A stretch of DNA of 64,000 nucleotides from contig JAMLGZ010000001.1 of NCBI GenBank assembly GCA_023957385.1, positions 1,040,923-1,104,922 on the forward strand, read 5' to 3'. This DNA comes from Brumimicrobium sp. GTDB taxonomy: Bacteria; Bacteroidota; Bacteroidia; Flavobacteriales_D; Crocinitomicaceae. Positions 37,610 to 47,043 of this stretch are shown piece after piece. The number at the start of each line of letters is the position of its first letter. Positions within the stretch are counted from its first letter, which is position 1. A model generated the notes under the pieces. It was not told the origin of the DNA and did no database searches. It saw only the letters and a program-made list of their open reading frames with translations. Position numbers and translations under genes: made by a program.

Positions 37610-39160
37610 TTATTTCTTAGGATTTATTTTTAAAAATCCTAGCAGAAATAATAGACCTATCCCGATTCCACTGAGCCAATAAGAGTATCCAGCTATTTTT
37701 GTGTAAAATGAAGTGGAAACTCGTTTGGGAAGGGGAACTACAAGTGCAGAAAAAGGCTTTCCGGTTTTGTATAGGTATTCAGTATCTCCATTGGGTTTTA
37801 TAAATGCTGTATAGCCATAATTAGACGAGCGATAAGTTGGGATTCCTACTTGAATGGTGTTTGCTTTATTGATGTTTAAGTATTGATAGGAACATGTGTG
37901 ACTTGTGTGCCAGTTTTCATTTGCTTGAATTGTTAAAAATGTGCTGCTTTGAGATCTTTCGGTTACAATGTTCGGGAAAATACTTGCATAGCAGAGCAAA
38001 ATATTGAATCGTTTGTCTTTATATTTAAAATCATCAAATATATCCATTGGATTTACCTTCCGAGCATCTCCTACAGTAGGCACCCATTTGTTGATTTGTT
38101 GTGCAACAGCATTGCTAGGTATATATTCCAGAAAAGGAATGAATACTTGTTTGGATTTGATATGGATTCTTTTGTCCTTTAAAAGAGAAATGTTATGTGT
38201 GTTGTAGTATCTTCCTTCAAAAACTCTCGATTGAGGAGTTGGATGATTAGTAGGTCTGTAAATCATGGCACCAAGCAAAACTTGTTGATTATTAACTTGA
38301 TTGAGAGAATCTATATATTGAATAGTCTTGTTTTTGGGAAGATATTCATACCAATCCAAGCGAGTGAAAAAACTCTCAGGTAAAACAATTAATGAATTCT
38401 TTGCTGCAACTTTTTGAACTTCATCTACTAGGATATTTGGATTTTCAACGTATTCTATTGTTGAAAAATTAATTTCAGAATGAAGAAGAGAAATCTTTGC
38501 TTCTGCGTCCCATTCGATATCTTTAACTGAGTAATACTTGATTATACTATAAGTGGTGAGCAATATAAAAATACTGAAAATAGCATAATTTAATTTACTG
38601 ATTCTTTTGATGCGAATACATTCGAAAATAGCATAGTTCATTAAGTAGATCATCAAAGAACCACCTTCTACACCTAAGAGAGAATAGTATTGAATCAGTG
38701 AGATATGAATAGACCATGCATAACCCATTAAATAGAAAGGGGCAAGCATGAGTGAGTTCTGCATTAAATATTCAAAGAGTATAAAAAGAGGCACAATTAT
38801 GCTAAAATGAACACGACGGATAAGGGACGGTATGAGTATTAAGGAAACCAAAATAACATCCGTACTAACTAAAATGATCAAAGCACCTACTGATACATCA
38901 AAAAGCCAATATAAACCTAGAGAAAGTGCAACTCCTCTAAATACAAAAGTGATGAGTAGCAGATTTAGAATCTTTTTTAAAAAACTCTTAGACGATTTCC
39001 TTACAGCTAAAACAGCAAATAAAAATGGAACAAAACCAATAATTTGTAAAGGAAAAAGATAGGTGTTTTGCCATGCTACAGCAGTAAGTATTCCTGCCAA
39101 AACAGAAAGTAAAATTATTTTGATATAATATTGTTTCCAAAAAGCCATATTGAGTATCAT
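37610..39160 (-). CDS. lnt: Apolipoprotein N-acyltransferase
   Basis: 516 residues. About seven N-terminal membrane helices precede the nitrilase-fold domain, and one more helix ends the protein. The catalytic Glu is in IVLPESFF, the catalytic Lys and following Glu are in SKQVFIPFLEYIP (eight residues apart, as in the family), and the catalytic Cys is in LLCYASIFP. The residue after CY is Ala instead of the usual Glu. Lnt N-acylates the diacylglyceryl-cysteine of lipoproteins, many of which are encoded in this window. An alternative start at residue 5 (ATG 39148) is possible. Confidence 0.9.
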   Translation of the reverse strand: MILNMAFWKQYYIKIILLSVLAGILTAVAWQNTYLFPLQIIGFVPFLFAVLAVRKSSKSFLKKILNLLLITFVFRGVALSLGLYWLFDVSVGALIILVSTDVILVSLILIPSLIRRVHFSIIVPLFILFEYLMQNSLMLAPFYLMGYAWSIHISLIQYYSLLGVEGGSLMIYLMNYAIFECIRIKRISKLNYAIFSIFILLTTYSIIKYYSVKDIEWDAEAKISLLHSEINFSTIEYVENPNILVDEVQKVAAKNSLIVLPESFFTRLDWYEYLPKNKTIQYIDSLNQVNNQQVLLGAMIYRPTNHPTPQSRVFEGRYYNTHNISLLKDKRIHIKSKQVFIPFLEYIPSNAVAQQINKWVPTVGDARKVNPMDIFDDFKYKDKRFNILLCYASIFPNIVTERSQSSTFLTIQANENWHTSHTCSYQYLNINKANTIQVGIPTYRSSNYGYTAFIKPNGDTEYLYKTGKPFSALVVPLPKRVSTSFYTKIAGYSYWLSGIGIGLLFLLGFLKINPKK

Positions 39161-39183
39161 CTATTTAACTTGAATCAATTTCT

Positions 39184-39191
39184 TATCTTTG
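39184..39191 (+). promoter_or_regulatory. Bacteroidota -7 element (TATCTTTG) for the acyl-CoA ligase
   Basis: Exact TAnnTTTG match 24 bases before the ATG at 39216, in the divergent gap with lnt. Confidence 0.65.
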
Positions 39192-39215
39192 TTAGAATAA
39201 TAGTATCTCTTATTT

Positions 39216-40922
39216 ATGAACAAAATTAAATTTTTATTTGATATTCCAAGGTTTAATGCACAAAAACATCCTTTAGAGAAACTCCTTCTGCAGAAAGAAA
39301 AAAAAGAATGGAAGGCGGTTAGTTCACATGAGTTTATTCGATTAATGGATGCTTATTCTGAAAGGCTTCTTTCCTTAGGTGTGAAAAAGGGAGATAAAAT
39401 TGCAATTATGTCTTCGGCTTGTATCGAATGGAACTTATTGGATTTAGCCATTCAACAAATAGGCGGAATTGTAATTCCAATTTTTCCTAATATGATAGTT
39501 GATGACTATAAGTTTATATTGAAACATTCTGAATCTCGTTTTTGTTTTGTAGAAAATGATGGCTTGCTGCAATCTGTTTCTGAATTGGCAAATGAAATCC
39601 CTTCATTAGAAGAAGTCTTTCATATAAAGTTATGGGGATTCCCTTCAGGAGAGATAGAAAATAGTATGGCTATTGCCGAAATAAAGCAAATACTCCAAGA
39701 AGATGATATTGCAACGATTATTTATACTTCTGGAACAGGAGGAGATCCCAAAGGAGTAATGCTGACACATCGCAATATGTTAGCTAGTGTTTTTGGCGGG
39801 AGTGAGCGAATACCGGGTTTCCCTGGTTGTCGGGTTCTATCCTTTTTACCTATAAGCCATGTGTATGAACGCATGATGATATATCTCTATATGTACATGG
39901 GATATTCTGTGTATTATGCGGAGAGTTTGTTGAAAATAGCAGATAATGTGAAGGAAGTTAAACCACATCTATTTTCTGCAGTACCACGTTTTATAGAAAA
40001 GGTTTACGAGAAATTTATTGCAACGGGAGGCCAATTAGGTGGATTTAAGAAAATTATATTCTCATGGAGTATACGAGTAGCTGAGCGTTTTGACTTAGCA
40101 CATAACTCCTTTTGGTATAAAATCAAACTGTTCTTTGCTCGAAAGTTGGTGTTATCTAAATTTAAACAAGCATTAGGAGGAGAAATCATAACTATATCAT
40201 CTGCTTCAGCAACGCTCCCGATAGAGATAGCACGTGTGTTTTTTGCTGCGGATATCCCGATAATGGAAGGTTATGGATTAACGGAAACCTCTCCTACTAT
40301 TTCAGTGAGTTATGCTCCTGATGGACTTAAGCTAGGAACTACTGGCCCAGTCTTAAGTAATATTGAAATTAGAATATCTGAAGAGAGTGAGATATGGGTA
40401 AAAGGAGATGCTGTCATGAAAGGTTATTATAAGCTTCCTGAATTATCTCAAGAAGTCTTTACACCTGATGGATGGTTTAAAACAGGAGATTTAGGAGAAA
40501 TAATAGATGAGAAATTTTTGAAGATAGTAGGTAGAAAGAATACATCTTTTAAATTGTCAAATGGAAAATTTATCCATCCAGAAAAAATAGAGTCACTCCT
40601 AGCAAATTCTGTATGGATAGATTATGCACTTATCATAGGAGAAAATGAAAAACAACCCTCAGCCGTTGTGTTTATAGCAGAGGATTATGTAATTGATAGG
40701 CTAAAGAAAATGGGAGAATTCGTAGATGATATTTATACAAATAGCAAATTATTGGGGGAATTAAGAGCTTTGATAAATAGTGTAAACAAACAACTGAATT
40801 CCTGGGAGAAGATAGCTGATTTTAGGCTGTTACCCATTGTTCCAAACATAGAAAATGGTATGCTGACTCCTACTTTGAAGTTAAAGCGAAGTGTGGTAAT
40901 CAATTATTTGAAAGCTAAATAG
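39216..40922 (+). CDS. Long-chain fatty acid--CoA ligase (AMP-forming)
   Basis: 568 residues. The AMP-binding P-loop is IIYTSGTGGDPKGVMLTH (about residues 168-185), the second motif is EGYGLTETSP (about residue 350), and GWFKTGDLGE lies near residue 420. The C-terminal lysine needed for adenylation is expected in the TLKLKRS tail. It activates fatty acids to acyl-CoA at the inner membrane for beta-oxidation or lipid synthesis. Substrate length is inferred from overall similarity to FadD/FAA-type proteins. Confidence 0.92.
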   Translation: MNKIKFLFDIPRFNAQKHPLEKLLLQKEKKEWKAVSSHEFIRLMDAYSERLLSLGVKKGDKIAIMSSACIEWNLLDLAIQQIGGIVIPIFPNMIVDDYKFILKHSESRFCFVENDGLLQSVSELANEIPSLEEVFHIKLWGFPSGEIENSMAIAEIKQILQEDDIATIIYTSGTGGDPKGVMLTHRNMLASVFGGSERIPGFPGCRVLSFLPISHVYERMMIYLYMYMGYSVYYAESLLKIADNVKEVKPHLFSAVPRFIEKVYEKFIATGGQLGGFKKIIFSWSIRVAERFDLAHNSFWYKIKLFFARKLVLSKFKQALGGEIITISSASATLPIEIARVFFAADIPIMEGYGLTETSPTISVSYAPDGLKLGTTGPVLSNIEIRISEESEIWVKGDAVMKGYYKLPELSQEVFTPDGWFKTGDLGEIIDEKFLKIVGRKNTSFKLSNGKFIHPEKIESLLANSVWIDYALIIGENEKQPSAVVFIAEDYVIDRLKKMGEFVDDIYTNSKLLGELRALINSVNKQLNSWEKIADFRLLPIVPNIENGMLTPTLKLKRSVVINYLKAK

Positions 40923-40930
40923 CACCGAAG

Positions 40931-41407
40931 TTAGTTGTCGGGAAAGTGAAATTTAATGAGTGTTCCTGTTCCTTTACTAATTTCTGAAAATGAAGTAAAA
41001 GTAGGAAAGTCAATTAAGAGCATACCACAGGTAGGTAGTACTACATTCTCATTTAAAAGATATGATGCAAGCTCAGAAATTCCATTATTATGTCCAATAA
41101 ATAGCATGTTATTTGGCTGTTTATTCTCCCAGAAGAATGTAAGTAATTGATTCAACGAGGCAAGATATAATTCATCTTTATAAGTTGCTGTGTCAATAGT
41201 TTCTCCTTTGATGATATTCCATGTATCTTTCGTTCTTTGAGCATTCGAGCAGTATATGCTTGCATCATGTAGGAAGTTTAGTGCATCTATTTGTTCTTTT
41301 ACAAGTAAAGCTTGTCGTCTCCCCACTTCTGAAAGTTTTCTATCAAAATCTTTGCCTGTGGTAGATTTGTTTTCAGCATCGCCATGTCGTAATAAAAGAA
41401 GCTTCAT
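40931..41407 (-). CDS. SixA-like histidine phosphatase
   Basis: 158 residues from ATG 41407. The RHG catalytic motif is at the very start (LLLLRHGDAEN), and the second histidine is in FIGHNNGISEL near residue 105. A longer frame from 41455 adds 16 basic residues (MDIRLKIRNLLYKLLK), but family members start right before LLLLRHG, so the shorter start is chosen. SixA proteins dephosphorylate phosphohistidine on carrier proteins; the target here is unknown. Confidence 0.9.
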   Translation of the reverse strand: MKLLLLRHGDAENKSTTGKDFDRKLSEVGRRQALLVKEQIDALNFLHDASIYCSNAQRTKDTWNIIKGETIDTATYKDELYLASLNQLLTFFWENKQPNNMLFIGHNNGISELASYLLNENVVLPTCGMLLIDFPTFTSFSEISKGTGTLIKFHFPDN

Positions 41408-41566
41408 CTTTAATAATTTATAAAGTAAATTTCTTATTTTTAAGCGAATATCCAACTGTTAAGGTTCCTTTTTCGTATTACTAATGAAAGTATTTGTGAA
41501 TAAAGTAATAGATAGACTGAGATTACGTTGAAAGGAAAGGTTGACATACGAAGAGTTAATAATTAC

Positions 41567-42142
41567 ATGCACGTTGATACGGACTTATTAAAAGCTTGCA
41601 TAAAGAATAAACGCAAGGCACAAGAGGAACTTTATAAAGCTTGCTTTAGTTTTCTTATGCCTATATGTCGACGCTATCATCGCAATAATGAAGATGCTCG
41701 GTCCATGTATAATCTAGCTTTTGTAAAAATCATTGACAACCTTCCTAAGTTGAATATAGATGAGATTCCATTTGCATCTTGGGCGAAACGAGTGATGACA
41801 AATACACTTATTGACGAGTATCGAAAAAATAAAAGATATACGGATAAAGTTGGATTACACGAAGATGAACGTATGTTGGAGTATTTCTCTACACCCATAG
41901 AGAATAAAGCTGAAACTAATTTTAATGAAAGTAGCGTTTTACGTTTGTTAGATTATCTGAAGCCTGCAACACGTCAGGTTTTTATGCTATATGTGATAGA
42001 GGGATATAATCACAAAGAAATTGGAGAAATTATGGATATGTCGGAAGGAACTTCTAAATGGCATTTATCTATAGCAAGAAAAGAATTGAAAGAAATGATT
42101 GAGAAACAGCAGGAAGGTGTTTCTAAGAATGTAGCTATATGA
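41567..42142 (+). CDS. ECF-type RNA polymerase sigma factor (second)
   Basis: 191 residues from ATG 41567, which gives the canonical opening HVDTDLLKACIKNKRKAQEELY. A TTG at 41528 would add 13 residues and cannot be excluded. Region 2 runs to about residue 95 (SWAKRVMTNTLIDEYRKNKR). Region 4 lies at about residues 130-175 (LKPATRQVFMLYVIEGYNH, EIGEIMDMSEGTSKWHL). The stop overlaps the next ATG as ATGA, so the downstream membrane protein is probably its regulatory partner, as in the pair at 12350-14198. Confidence 0.92.
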   Translation: MHVDTDLLKACIKNKRKAQEELYKACFSFLMPICRRYHRNNEDARSMYNLAFVKIIDNLPKLNIDEIPFASWAKRVMTNTLIDEYRKNKRYTDKVGLHEDERMLEYFSTPIENKAETNFNESSVLRLLDYLKPATRQVFMLYVIEGYNHKEIGEIMDMSEGTSKWHLSIARKELKEMIEKQQEGVSKNVAI

Positions 42143-43353
42143 GTAAAGAAGAATTAGATATAGACCGTTTGTTTAGCGATGCAGCTCATGCAGAGAAAGC
42201 CCCCCAGTATGACACGGCATATTGGAAGGAGATGAAGGCTGTATTGGATGAAAAAGACGCCAAAAGAAGAGGACTTATTTATTGGAGTATCGCAGGTACT
42301 TTAGTCGTGATTCTGTTAATAAGCGGAATTTTTCTTCGTAAAAATAATTTAGCATCAACTCCTGTTACAACACTTCCTACACAATCAAATGAATCACTGC
42401 AAAAATCTTCTTCTACAAGCACAAATATACTCGTTGATAAAGAACCAACTACAGAGCAAACTACAACTATAGATGATACACAGCAAACTAGGGTTGCAAA
42501 ATCGGCATCATCTACTGGAAAAGATATGCATAGCACAAATTTAATACAAAGTTCAACAACATCCTCGGTAATGGAAGCTCCTGTAAATGAATCCTCATCT
42601 GCAACAACACCGGCTATAACTAAGGAAGTTCGTACAGAACAGCAAGTTTCGACTACTTTGGATGTCTCTCTGCCTTATACTCCGATATCTGCTCTTTCCA
42701 ACCAAGCTATTGCAGAGATAATTCCTTCTCAAGCAAAAGAAATCCCTGCGGCTAAATATTTAGTGTTTGCCCGATTAAGTGGAGGTGTAATGGAAAATTA
42801 CAAGTCCAAACGTGCATTCAAATCAGGAATCTTAGATTTCTCTGTACAGACTGAAATGAAGATAAAATCGTTAAGCTTGAAATTTGGTATTGGGACTCAG
42901 TATATCAATCACTCTGATTTAATCTTATCTAAAAGAGAAACCATTATGGAATTAGGAGTGCCTGTTACAAAGCAGCATGATTTAAGTTATCAGAATTTCT
43001 GGGATTTATATATTCCTGTAGAATTTGGATATCGCATCAAATCCTCTTCCTTTGGAGTTGGCTTGCAAGCAAATTATTTGATGTCAACAAATATGACTCT
43101 AAATCAATATAAGAATCATGCACTGATGAGTACCGAAAAATTTTCTGGACGAACAGATGGATTAAAACGATTCTCTATGCAAGGTTATGTTTGGTTTGAA
43201 CAACGATTTACACCTCGTTTGAGCGCAGGCTTACGCATAGGAACAAATATCGCTGGTAGAATTAATATCAATGAAATGGGTTATTTCAATGAGTCATCTA
43301 CTACGAATCCAATGTATGGTCAATTCTATCTTCGTTTCGATTTCTTGAAATAA
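42139..43353 (+). CDS. Membrane partner of ECF sigma factor with C-terminal barrel-like domain
   Basis: 404 residues. The cytoplasmic head (IDRLFSDAAHAEKAPQYDTAYW, residues about 8-29) resembles the head of the protein at 12912. One membrane helix lies at about residues 48-66. A Ser/Thr-rich linker of about 110 residues follows. The last 200 residues have alternating aromatic strands (SLKFGIGTQYIN, FGVGLQANYLM, QFYLRFDF at the very end) and end in an aromatic-rich strand like outer-membrane barrels. A protein spanning the inner membrane once and carrying a barrel-like domain is odd. Anti-sigma function is inferred from overlap and head similarity. Confidence 0.72.
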   Translation: MSKEELDIDRLFSDAAHAEKAPQYDTAYWKEMKAVLDEKDAKRRGLIYWSIAGTLVVILLISGIFLRKNNLASTPVTTLPTQSNESLQKSSSTSTNILVDKEPTTEQTTTIDDTQQTRVAKSASSTGKDMHSTNLIQSSTTSSVMEAPVNESSSATTPAITKEVRTEQQVSTTLDVSLPYTPISALSNQAIAEIIPSQAKEIPAAKYLVFARLSGGVMENYKSKRAFKSGILDFSVQTEMKIKSLSLKFGIGTQYINHSDLILSKRETIMELGVPVTKQHDLSYQNFWDLYIPVEFGYRIKSSSFGVGLQANYLMSTNMTLNQYKNHALMSTEKFSGRTDGLKRFSMQGYVWFEQRFTPRLSAGLRIGTNIAGRININEMGYFNESSTTNPMYGQFYLRFDFLK

Positions 43354-43398
43354 AACGAAACACATTTATTGACTTCTTTCTATTCTAAAATTATTTCT

Positions 43399-43406
43399 TA
43401 ATTTTG
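43399..43406 (+). promoter_or_regulatory. Bacteroidota -7 element (TAATTTTG) for hutH
   Basis: Exact TAnnTTTG match, with TTTC 18 bases upstream as a possible weak -33. The hutH ATG is 82 bases downstream, leaving a leader of about 75 bases. Confidence 0.55.
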
Positions 43407-43488
43407 AAAAATCAATGCTAATCAATAAGTTGTTGATTTTCAATGCATTGATTTTAGAAATAGTATATAAAAAAGAGAAGTACATAAC

Positions 43489-44985
43489 ATGGGTAAATAT
43501 ATTCTTGATTTACAGACGATTGAATTAGACGCATTGTTTAATCTTATTCATTCAGGAGATGAAGTAGTATTGGGAGAAAAAGGAAGGGTTGCTGTGCAAA
43601 AATGCCGTGATTTCTTAGATCAAAAGATGGCAGCGTCAGATGGTAGTATTTATGGAATAAATACTGGTTTTGGTTCCTTATGTAATGAGTCTATATCTAG
43701 TCATGAATTATCACAATTACAAGTAAACCTTGTTCGCTCGCATGCATGTGGTACAGGCGAGGAAGTTCCTACTTCTATAGTAAAAACTATGTTGCTTTTG
43801 AAGGCAAAAGGGTTACATTATGGCCATTCAGGGGTGCAAGTAGAAACTGTAGAGAGACTTCTTTTCTTCTATAATCAAAATATTATACCTGTAGTTTATC
43901 AACAAGGTAGTTTGGGCGCATCAGGAGATTTAGCTCCTTTGGCACATATAGCTTTGGCGTTAATAGGAGAGGGTGAAGTGTATTATCAAGGGTGTAAAGT
44001 AGCTACGCACGAAGTGTTTACCAAATTAGGATTACAGCCTATTCGATTACAATCCAAGGAAGGTTTGGCTTTATTGAATGGAACTCAATTTATGAGTGCA
44101 TTTTTAGCACACGGAGTGTATGAGGCAAAGAAACTATGGAAGCAAGCCAATATCAATGCTGCACTATCTTTAGAGGCCTATGATGGACGAATGGATCCAT
44201 TTACTCCTTCAGTAAATGCTATTCGTAATCAGGAGGGGCAAATAAAGACTGCCAAAGAAATGAGAACTCTTTTACAAGGAAGTCAATTGATTCAGCAGGT
44301 AAAAGTAAATGTACAAGATCCATACAGCTTTCGATGTGTACCTCAAGTACATGGTGCAAGTTGGGATGTGATAGAACAAGCAGAACGTATTATTATACGA
44401 GAGATTAATGCAGTAACCGATAATCCAACGATTTTCCCTGATGAAGACGTGATTGTGTCTGCAGGTAATTTTCATGGTCAACCTTTAGCATTACATCTTG
44501 ATTTCTTAGCAATCGCACTTGCAGAATTAGGAAGTATTTCCGAAAGAAGAATATATAAACTCATGGGAGGGCAACGTAATTTACCTGCATTTCTGGTAGC
44601 AAGACCTGGTTTAAATAGTGGTTTTATGATTGCACAATATACGGCTGCATCTATTGTGAGTCAAAATAAGCAATTATGTACTCCAGCTTCCATAGATACA
44701 ATTGATTCTTCGAATGGACAAGAAGATCATGTGAGTATGGGGGCTAATGCTGCGACTAAATTATACCGTGTCATTCAGAATACGTGGCAAATATTGGGGA
44801 TAGAATTAATGGCTGGAAATCAGGCGCTTGAATTTAGAGATGTAGCTAAAACTTCTCCTATTTTACAAGATATACATCAAAGTTACAGAAAAGAAATTCC
44901 TTTTATTCAGGAAGATGAATATATGTCTGCACATTTAAGACAGAGTAAGCAATTTATTATGCAACTTAACAAATCTACTTTATGA
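43489..44985 (+). CDS. hutH: Histidine ammonia-lyase
   Basis: 498 residues, normal for HutH. The Ala-Ser-Gly triad that forms the MIO prosthetic group is in GSLGASGDLAPL (A144-S145-G146). YGINTGFGSLCN lies near residue 53, and QVHGASWDV and NFHGQPLALHLD follow. It removes ammonia from histidine to give urocanate, the first step of histidine breakdown. hutU, hutI and hutG are not in the window. Its stop overlaps the next gene's ATG as ATGA. Confidence 0.95.
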   Translation: MGKYILDLQTIELDALFNLIHSGDEVVLGEKGRVAVQKCRDFLDQKMAASDGSIYGINTGFGSLCNESISSHELSQLQVNLVRSHACGTGEEVPTSIVKTMLLLKAKGLHYGHSGVQVETVERLLFFYNQNIIPVVYQQGSLGASGDLAPLAHIALALIGEGEVYYQGCKVATHEVFTKLGLQPIRLQSKEGLALLNGTQFMSAFLAHGVYEAKKLWKQANINAALSLEAYDGRMDPFTPSVNAIRNQEGQIKTAKEMRTLLQGSQLIQQVKVNVQDPYSFRCVPQVHGASWDVIEQAERIIIREINAVTDNPTIFPDEDVIVSAGNFHGQPLALHLDFLAIALAELGSISERRIYKLMGGQRNLPAFLVARPGLNSGFMIAQYTAASIVSQNKQLCTPASIDTIDSSNGQEDHVSMGANAATKLYRVIQNTWQILGIELMAGNQALEFRDVAKTSPILQDIHQSYRKEIPFIQEDEYMSAHLRQSKQFIMQLNKSTL

Positions 44986-45521
44986 TGAATGAAGAACATT
45001 CTGATAAGCATTTCTTAAATGCCAGTGAGCCTCGAAAACGTCCTGTATTCTTGGTAGTACTTTGTATATTGAGCATGCTTTATATTTTCTCTACTACAGT
45101 GGGAGTATTAACTTCATTGGCAGATGGTCCACTCACTGAAGATCAAATGATGGTAGAAGAGGCGAAATTTTATGAATCATTGGCTCAAATAGAATCCACC
45201 GGAGCGCGTATTTCGGATGATATGCGTAGTATGTTTAAGGTTATGATTGAAAATACAAAGTATATTAATAATGAAAAACATTATATAAATAGTGTTGTAA
45301 ATTTGATTAGTCTGATTATTGGCGCAGTAGGAGTGATGTTTATGTTCAATTTAAGAAAGATTGGATTTCATTTCTATTTGGTGTATTCACTTCTCCCAGT
45401 GGTTATGATGTATGTATTAGTCCCTATGTATCTGGTTTCAACTGTTGTTGTCATCTTATCTTTGAGTGTTGCTACCATTTTTGCCTTGTTATATGGTAGT
45501 CAATTGAAGTGTATGAGGTAA
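44982..45521 (+). CDS. Four-span membrane protein of unknown function
   Basis: 179 residues. Membrane segments lie near residues 17-40, 95-117, and two more in the last 65 residues. The long loop between the first two is acidic and Met-rich. No family recognised. The 4-base overlap with hutH suggests co-translation, but there is no motif that would show a link to histidine metabolism, such as transport. Confidence 0.7.
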   Translation: MMNEEHSDKHFLNASEPRKRPVFLVVLCILSMLYIFSTTVGVLTSLADGPLTEDQMMVEEAKFYESLAQIESTGARISDDMRSMFKVMIENTKYINNEKHYINSVVNLISLIIGAVGVMFMFNLRKIGFHFYLVYSLLPVVMMYVLVPMYLVSTVVVILSLSVATIFALLYGSQLKCMR

Positions 45522-45543
45522 TTGAAATTGCTTGTACTGTCTC

Positions 45544-47031
45544 TCAAAACTTAAAACCAGCGGTAAGTACAACGTGATGGACATTTGTTTTGAATTGTGT
45601 GCGGTTTTCTATTTTAGAAGGGTCGAAAGCATAATAATCACTATGCGTTTGGAGTAGGCGGTAACTTACATCGATATACACAAATTTGTTTTCCCATCCC
45701 AAACCACCGGAATAAGTTAAATCAGGAGTTTTTATGTTTCCAATGCTTTTCTTATATGGCTGAGGTAACAAAGCAAAGCCGGCTCTCAAGTATAGGTCAT
45801 GAGCAATCATATATTCAATCCCAATACGTGTATTAAAAACTGTTCGGAATTGATTTTTAACTTCTTGATTTTCGATATCGAAATTGTATAAAGGTCCTGT
45901 TTGGTTGTTAGAAACAGCCTGTGATCTTAGTTTTCCTCCTGGTAAATGAGACATTTCAACATCTATATTAATGGCACCGCGCATACCAAAAATATACGCA
46001 ACAGAGCCACGCAGTTTCATAGGAGTTTTGATACGATAACTAAATTTACCAATGGGCACATATTCTGGAAGGATAGATTTTACTCCATCAGCGTGTTCTG
46101 CTGTCATATTTGTCGACCATTTATCTTCAAATCGAATGATGGAGGGAGTTTCAAAGGCTAAACCCAAACGAATTTCATTGATTGGTAAATACAAAATCCC
46201 GAGTTTTAGATTAAATCCTGTTCCTTTTGTCGTTTGGTCGTATGAATAAGTGAAACTTCGTAGGGAAGTACCAACTGTATCCAATAACCTTTCAGTGTGA
46301 TCATAACTTTCGTTGTATTTTACCCGACGAATGCCTAAACTAGCGCCATAATATAAAATATTTGCATAATTTTCAGAATATCCAATATGGTATTCACCTA
46401 TTCCCCCTCCGTTTGTGATTTCTCGATGATGATACATGTCGCCATTGGTGAGTCGAGAATAATATTGTCCGGATATATCATCCCAATCAACAGCATACGT
46501 GTCATACGCCAATCCCGTTGTGAAAGGCCTATAATCATAAATCAGAGATGGGTCAATGCCTGCACCATCATTAGCTAATACGTCTAATAACGAATAAAAT
46601 TCCTGTCCTTCGTAAACGCGATGATTTGAGAAATTCTTCAATCTTGTATAAGCAAGCGTAATCTGGTTATATCTTCTACCGTTGTTTTTGGTGCTTAAAT
46701 CATTAGTGAATACAACGCCTAGTGTGCTTAAGGCTAATTTATTGTAATTACTATTGGTTGTTGTTTCATTGAATATAGCTTTGTTTTGGAGAAAACTCAT
46801 GTTTAGACTGGCACTAGCAGTTGACCTTGAGAATCTCCCTATACTAGCTGGATTTATTTGAATCGCACTAATATCTGCACCTAGAGCTCCAAAAGAACCA
46901 GCCATCGCTTCAAAACGTGCAGAACCAAATATGTCTGTTGTACTATAGCGAAGCACGTCTTCTTCGTTTTGTGAAAAGACGTGCATGCTGCATAAAATCA
47001 GTATTATAAAACCAACTATTTTTTGTGTCAT
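45544..47031 (-). CDS. FadL/OMPP1-type outer-membrane transport protein
   Basis: 495 residues. A signal peptide (FIILILCSMHVFSQ) is followed by a region like the FadL hatch: EDVLRYSTTDIFGSARFEAMAGSFGALG and AIQINPASIGRFSRS. The remainder is alternating barrel strands ending HVVLTAGFKF with a C-terminal Phe. FadL-type porins move hydrophobic compounds such as fatty acids across the outer membrane, which would suit the acyl-CoA ligase elsewhere in the window, though the two are not linked. It is 12 bases downstream of the Tyr/Ser-rich lipoprotein gene. Confidence 0.88.
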   Translation of the reverse strand: MTQKIVGFIILILCSMHVFSQNEEDVLRYSTTDIFGSARFEAMAGSFGALGADISAIQINPASIGRFSRSTASASLNMSFLQNKAIFNETTTNSNYNKLALSTLGVVFTNDLSTKNNGRRYNQITLAYTRLKNFSNHRVYEGQEFYSLLDVLANDGAGIDPSLIYDYRPFTTGLAYDTYAVDWDDISGQYYSRLTNGDMYHHREITNGGGIGEYHIGYSENYANILYYGASLGIRRVKYNESYDHTERLLDTVGTSLRSFTYSYDQTTKGTGFNLKLGILYLPINEIRLGLAFETPSIIRFEDKWSTNMTAEHADGVKSILPEYVPIGKFSYRIKTPMKLRGSVAYIFGMRGAINIDVEMSHLPGGKLRSQAVSNNQTGPLYNFDIENQEVKNQFRTVFNTRIGIEYMIAHDLYLRAGFALLPQPYKKSIGNIKTPDLTYSGGLGWENKFVYIDVSYRLLQTHSDYYAFDPSKIENRTQFKTNVHHVVLTAGFKF

Positions 47032-47043
47032 CGTTTTTAGCGA

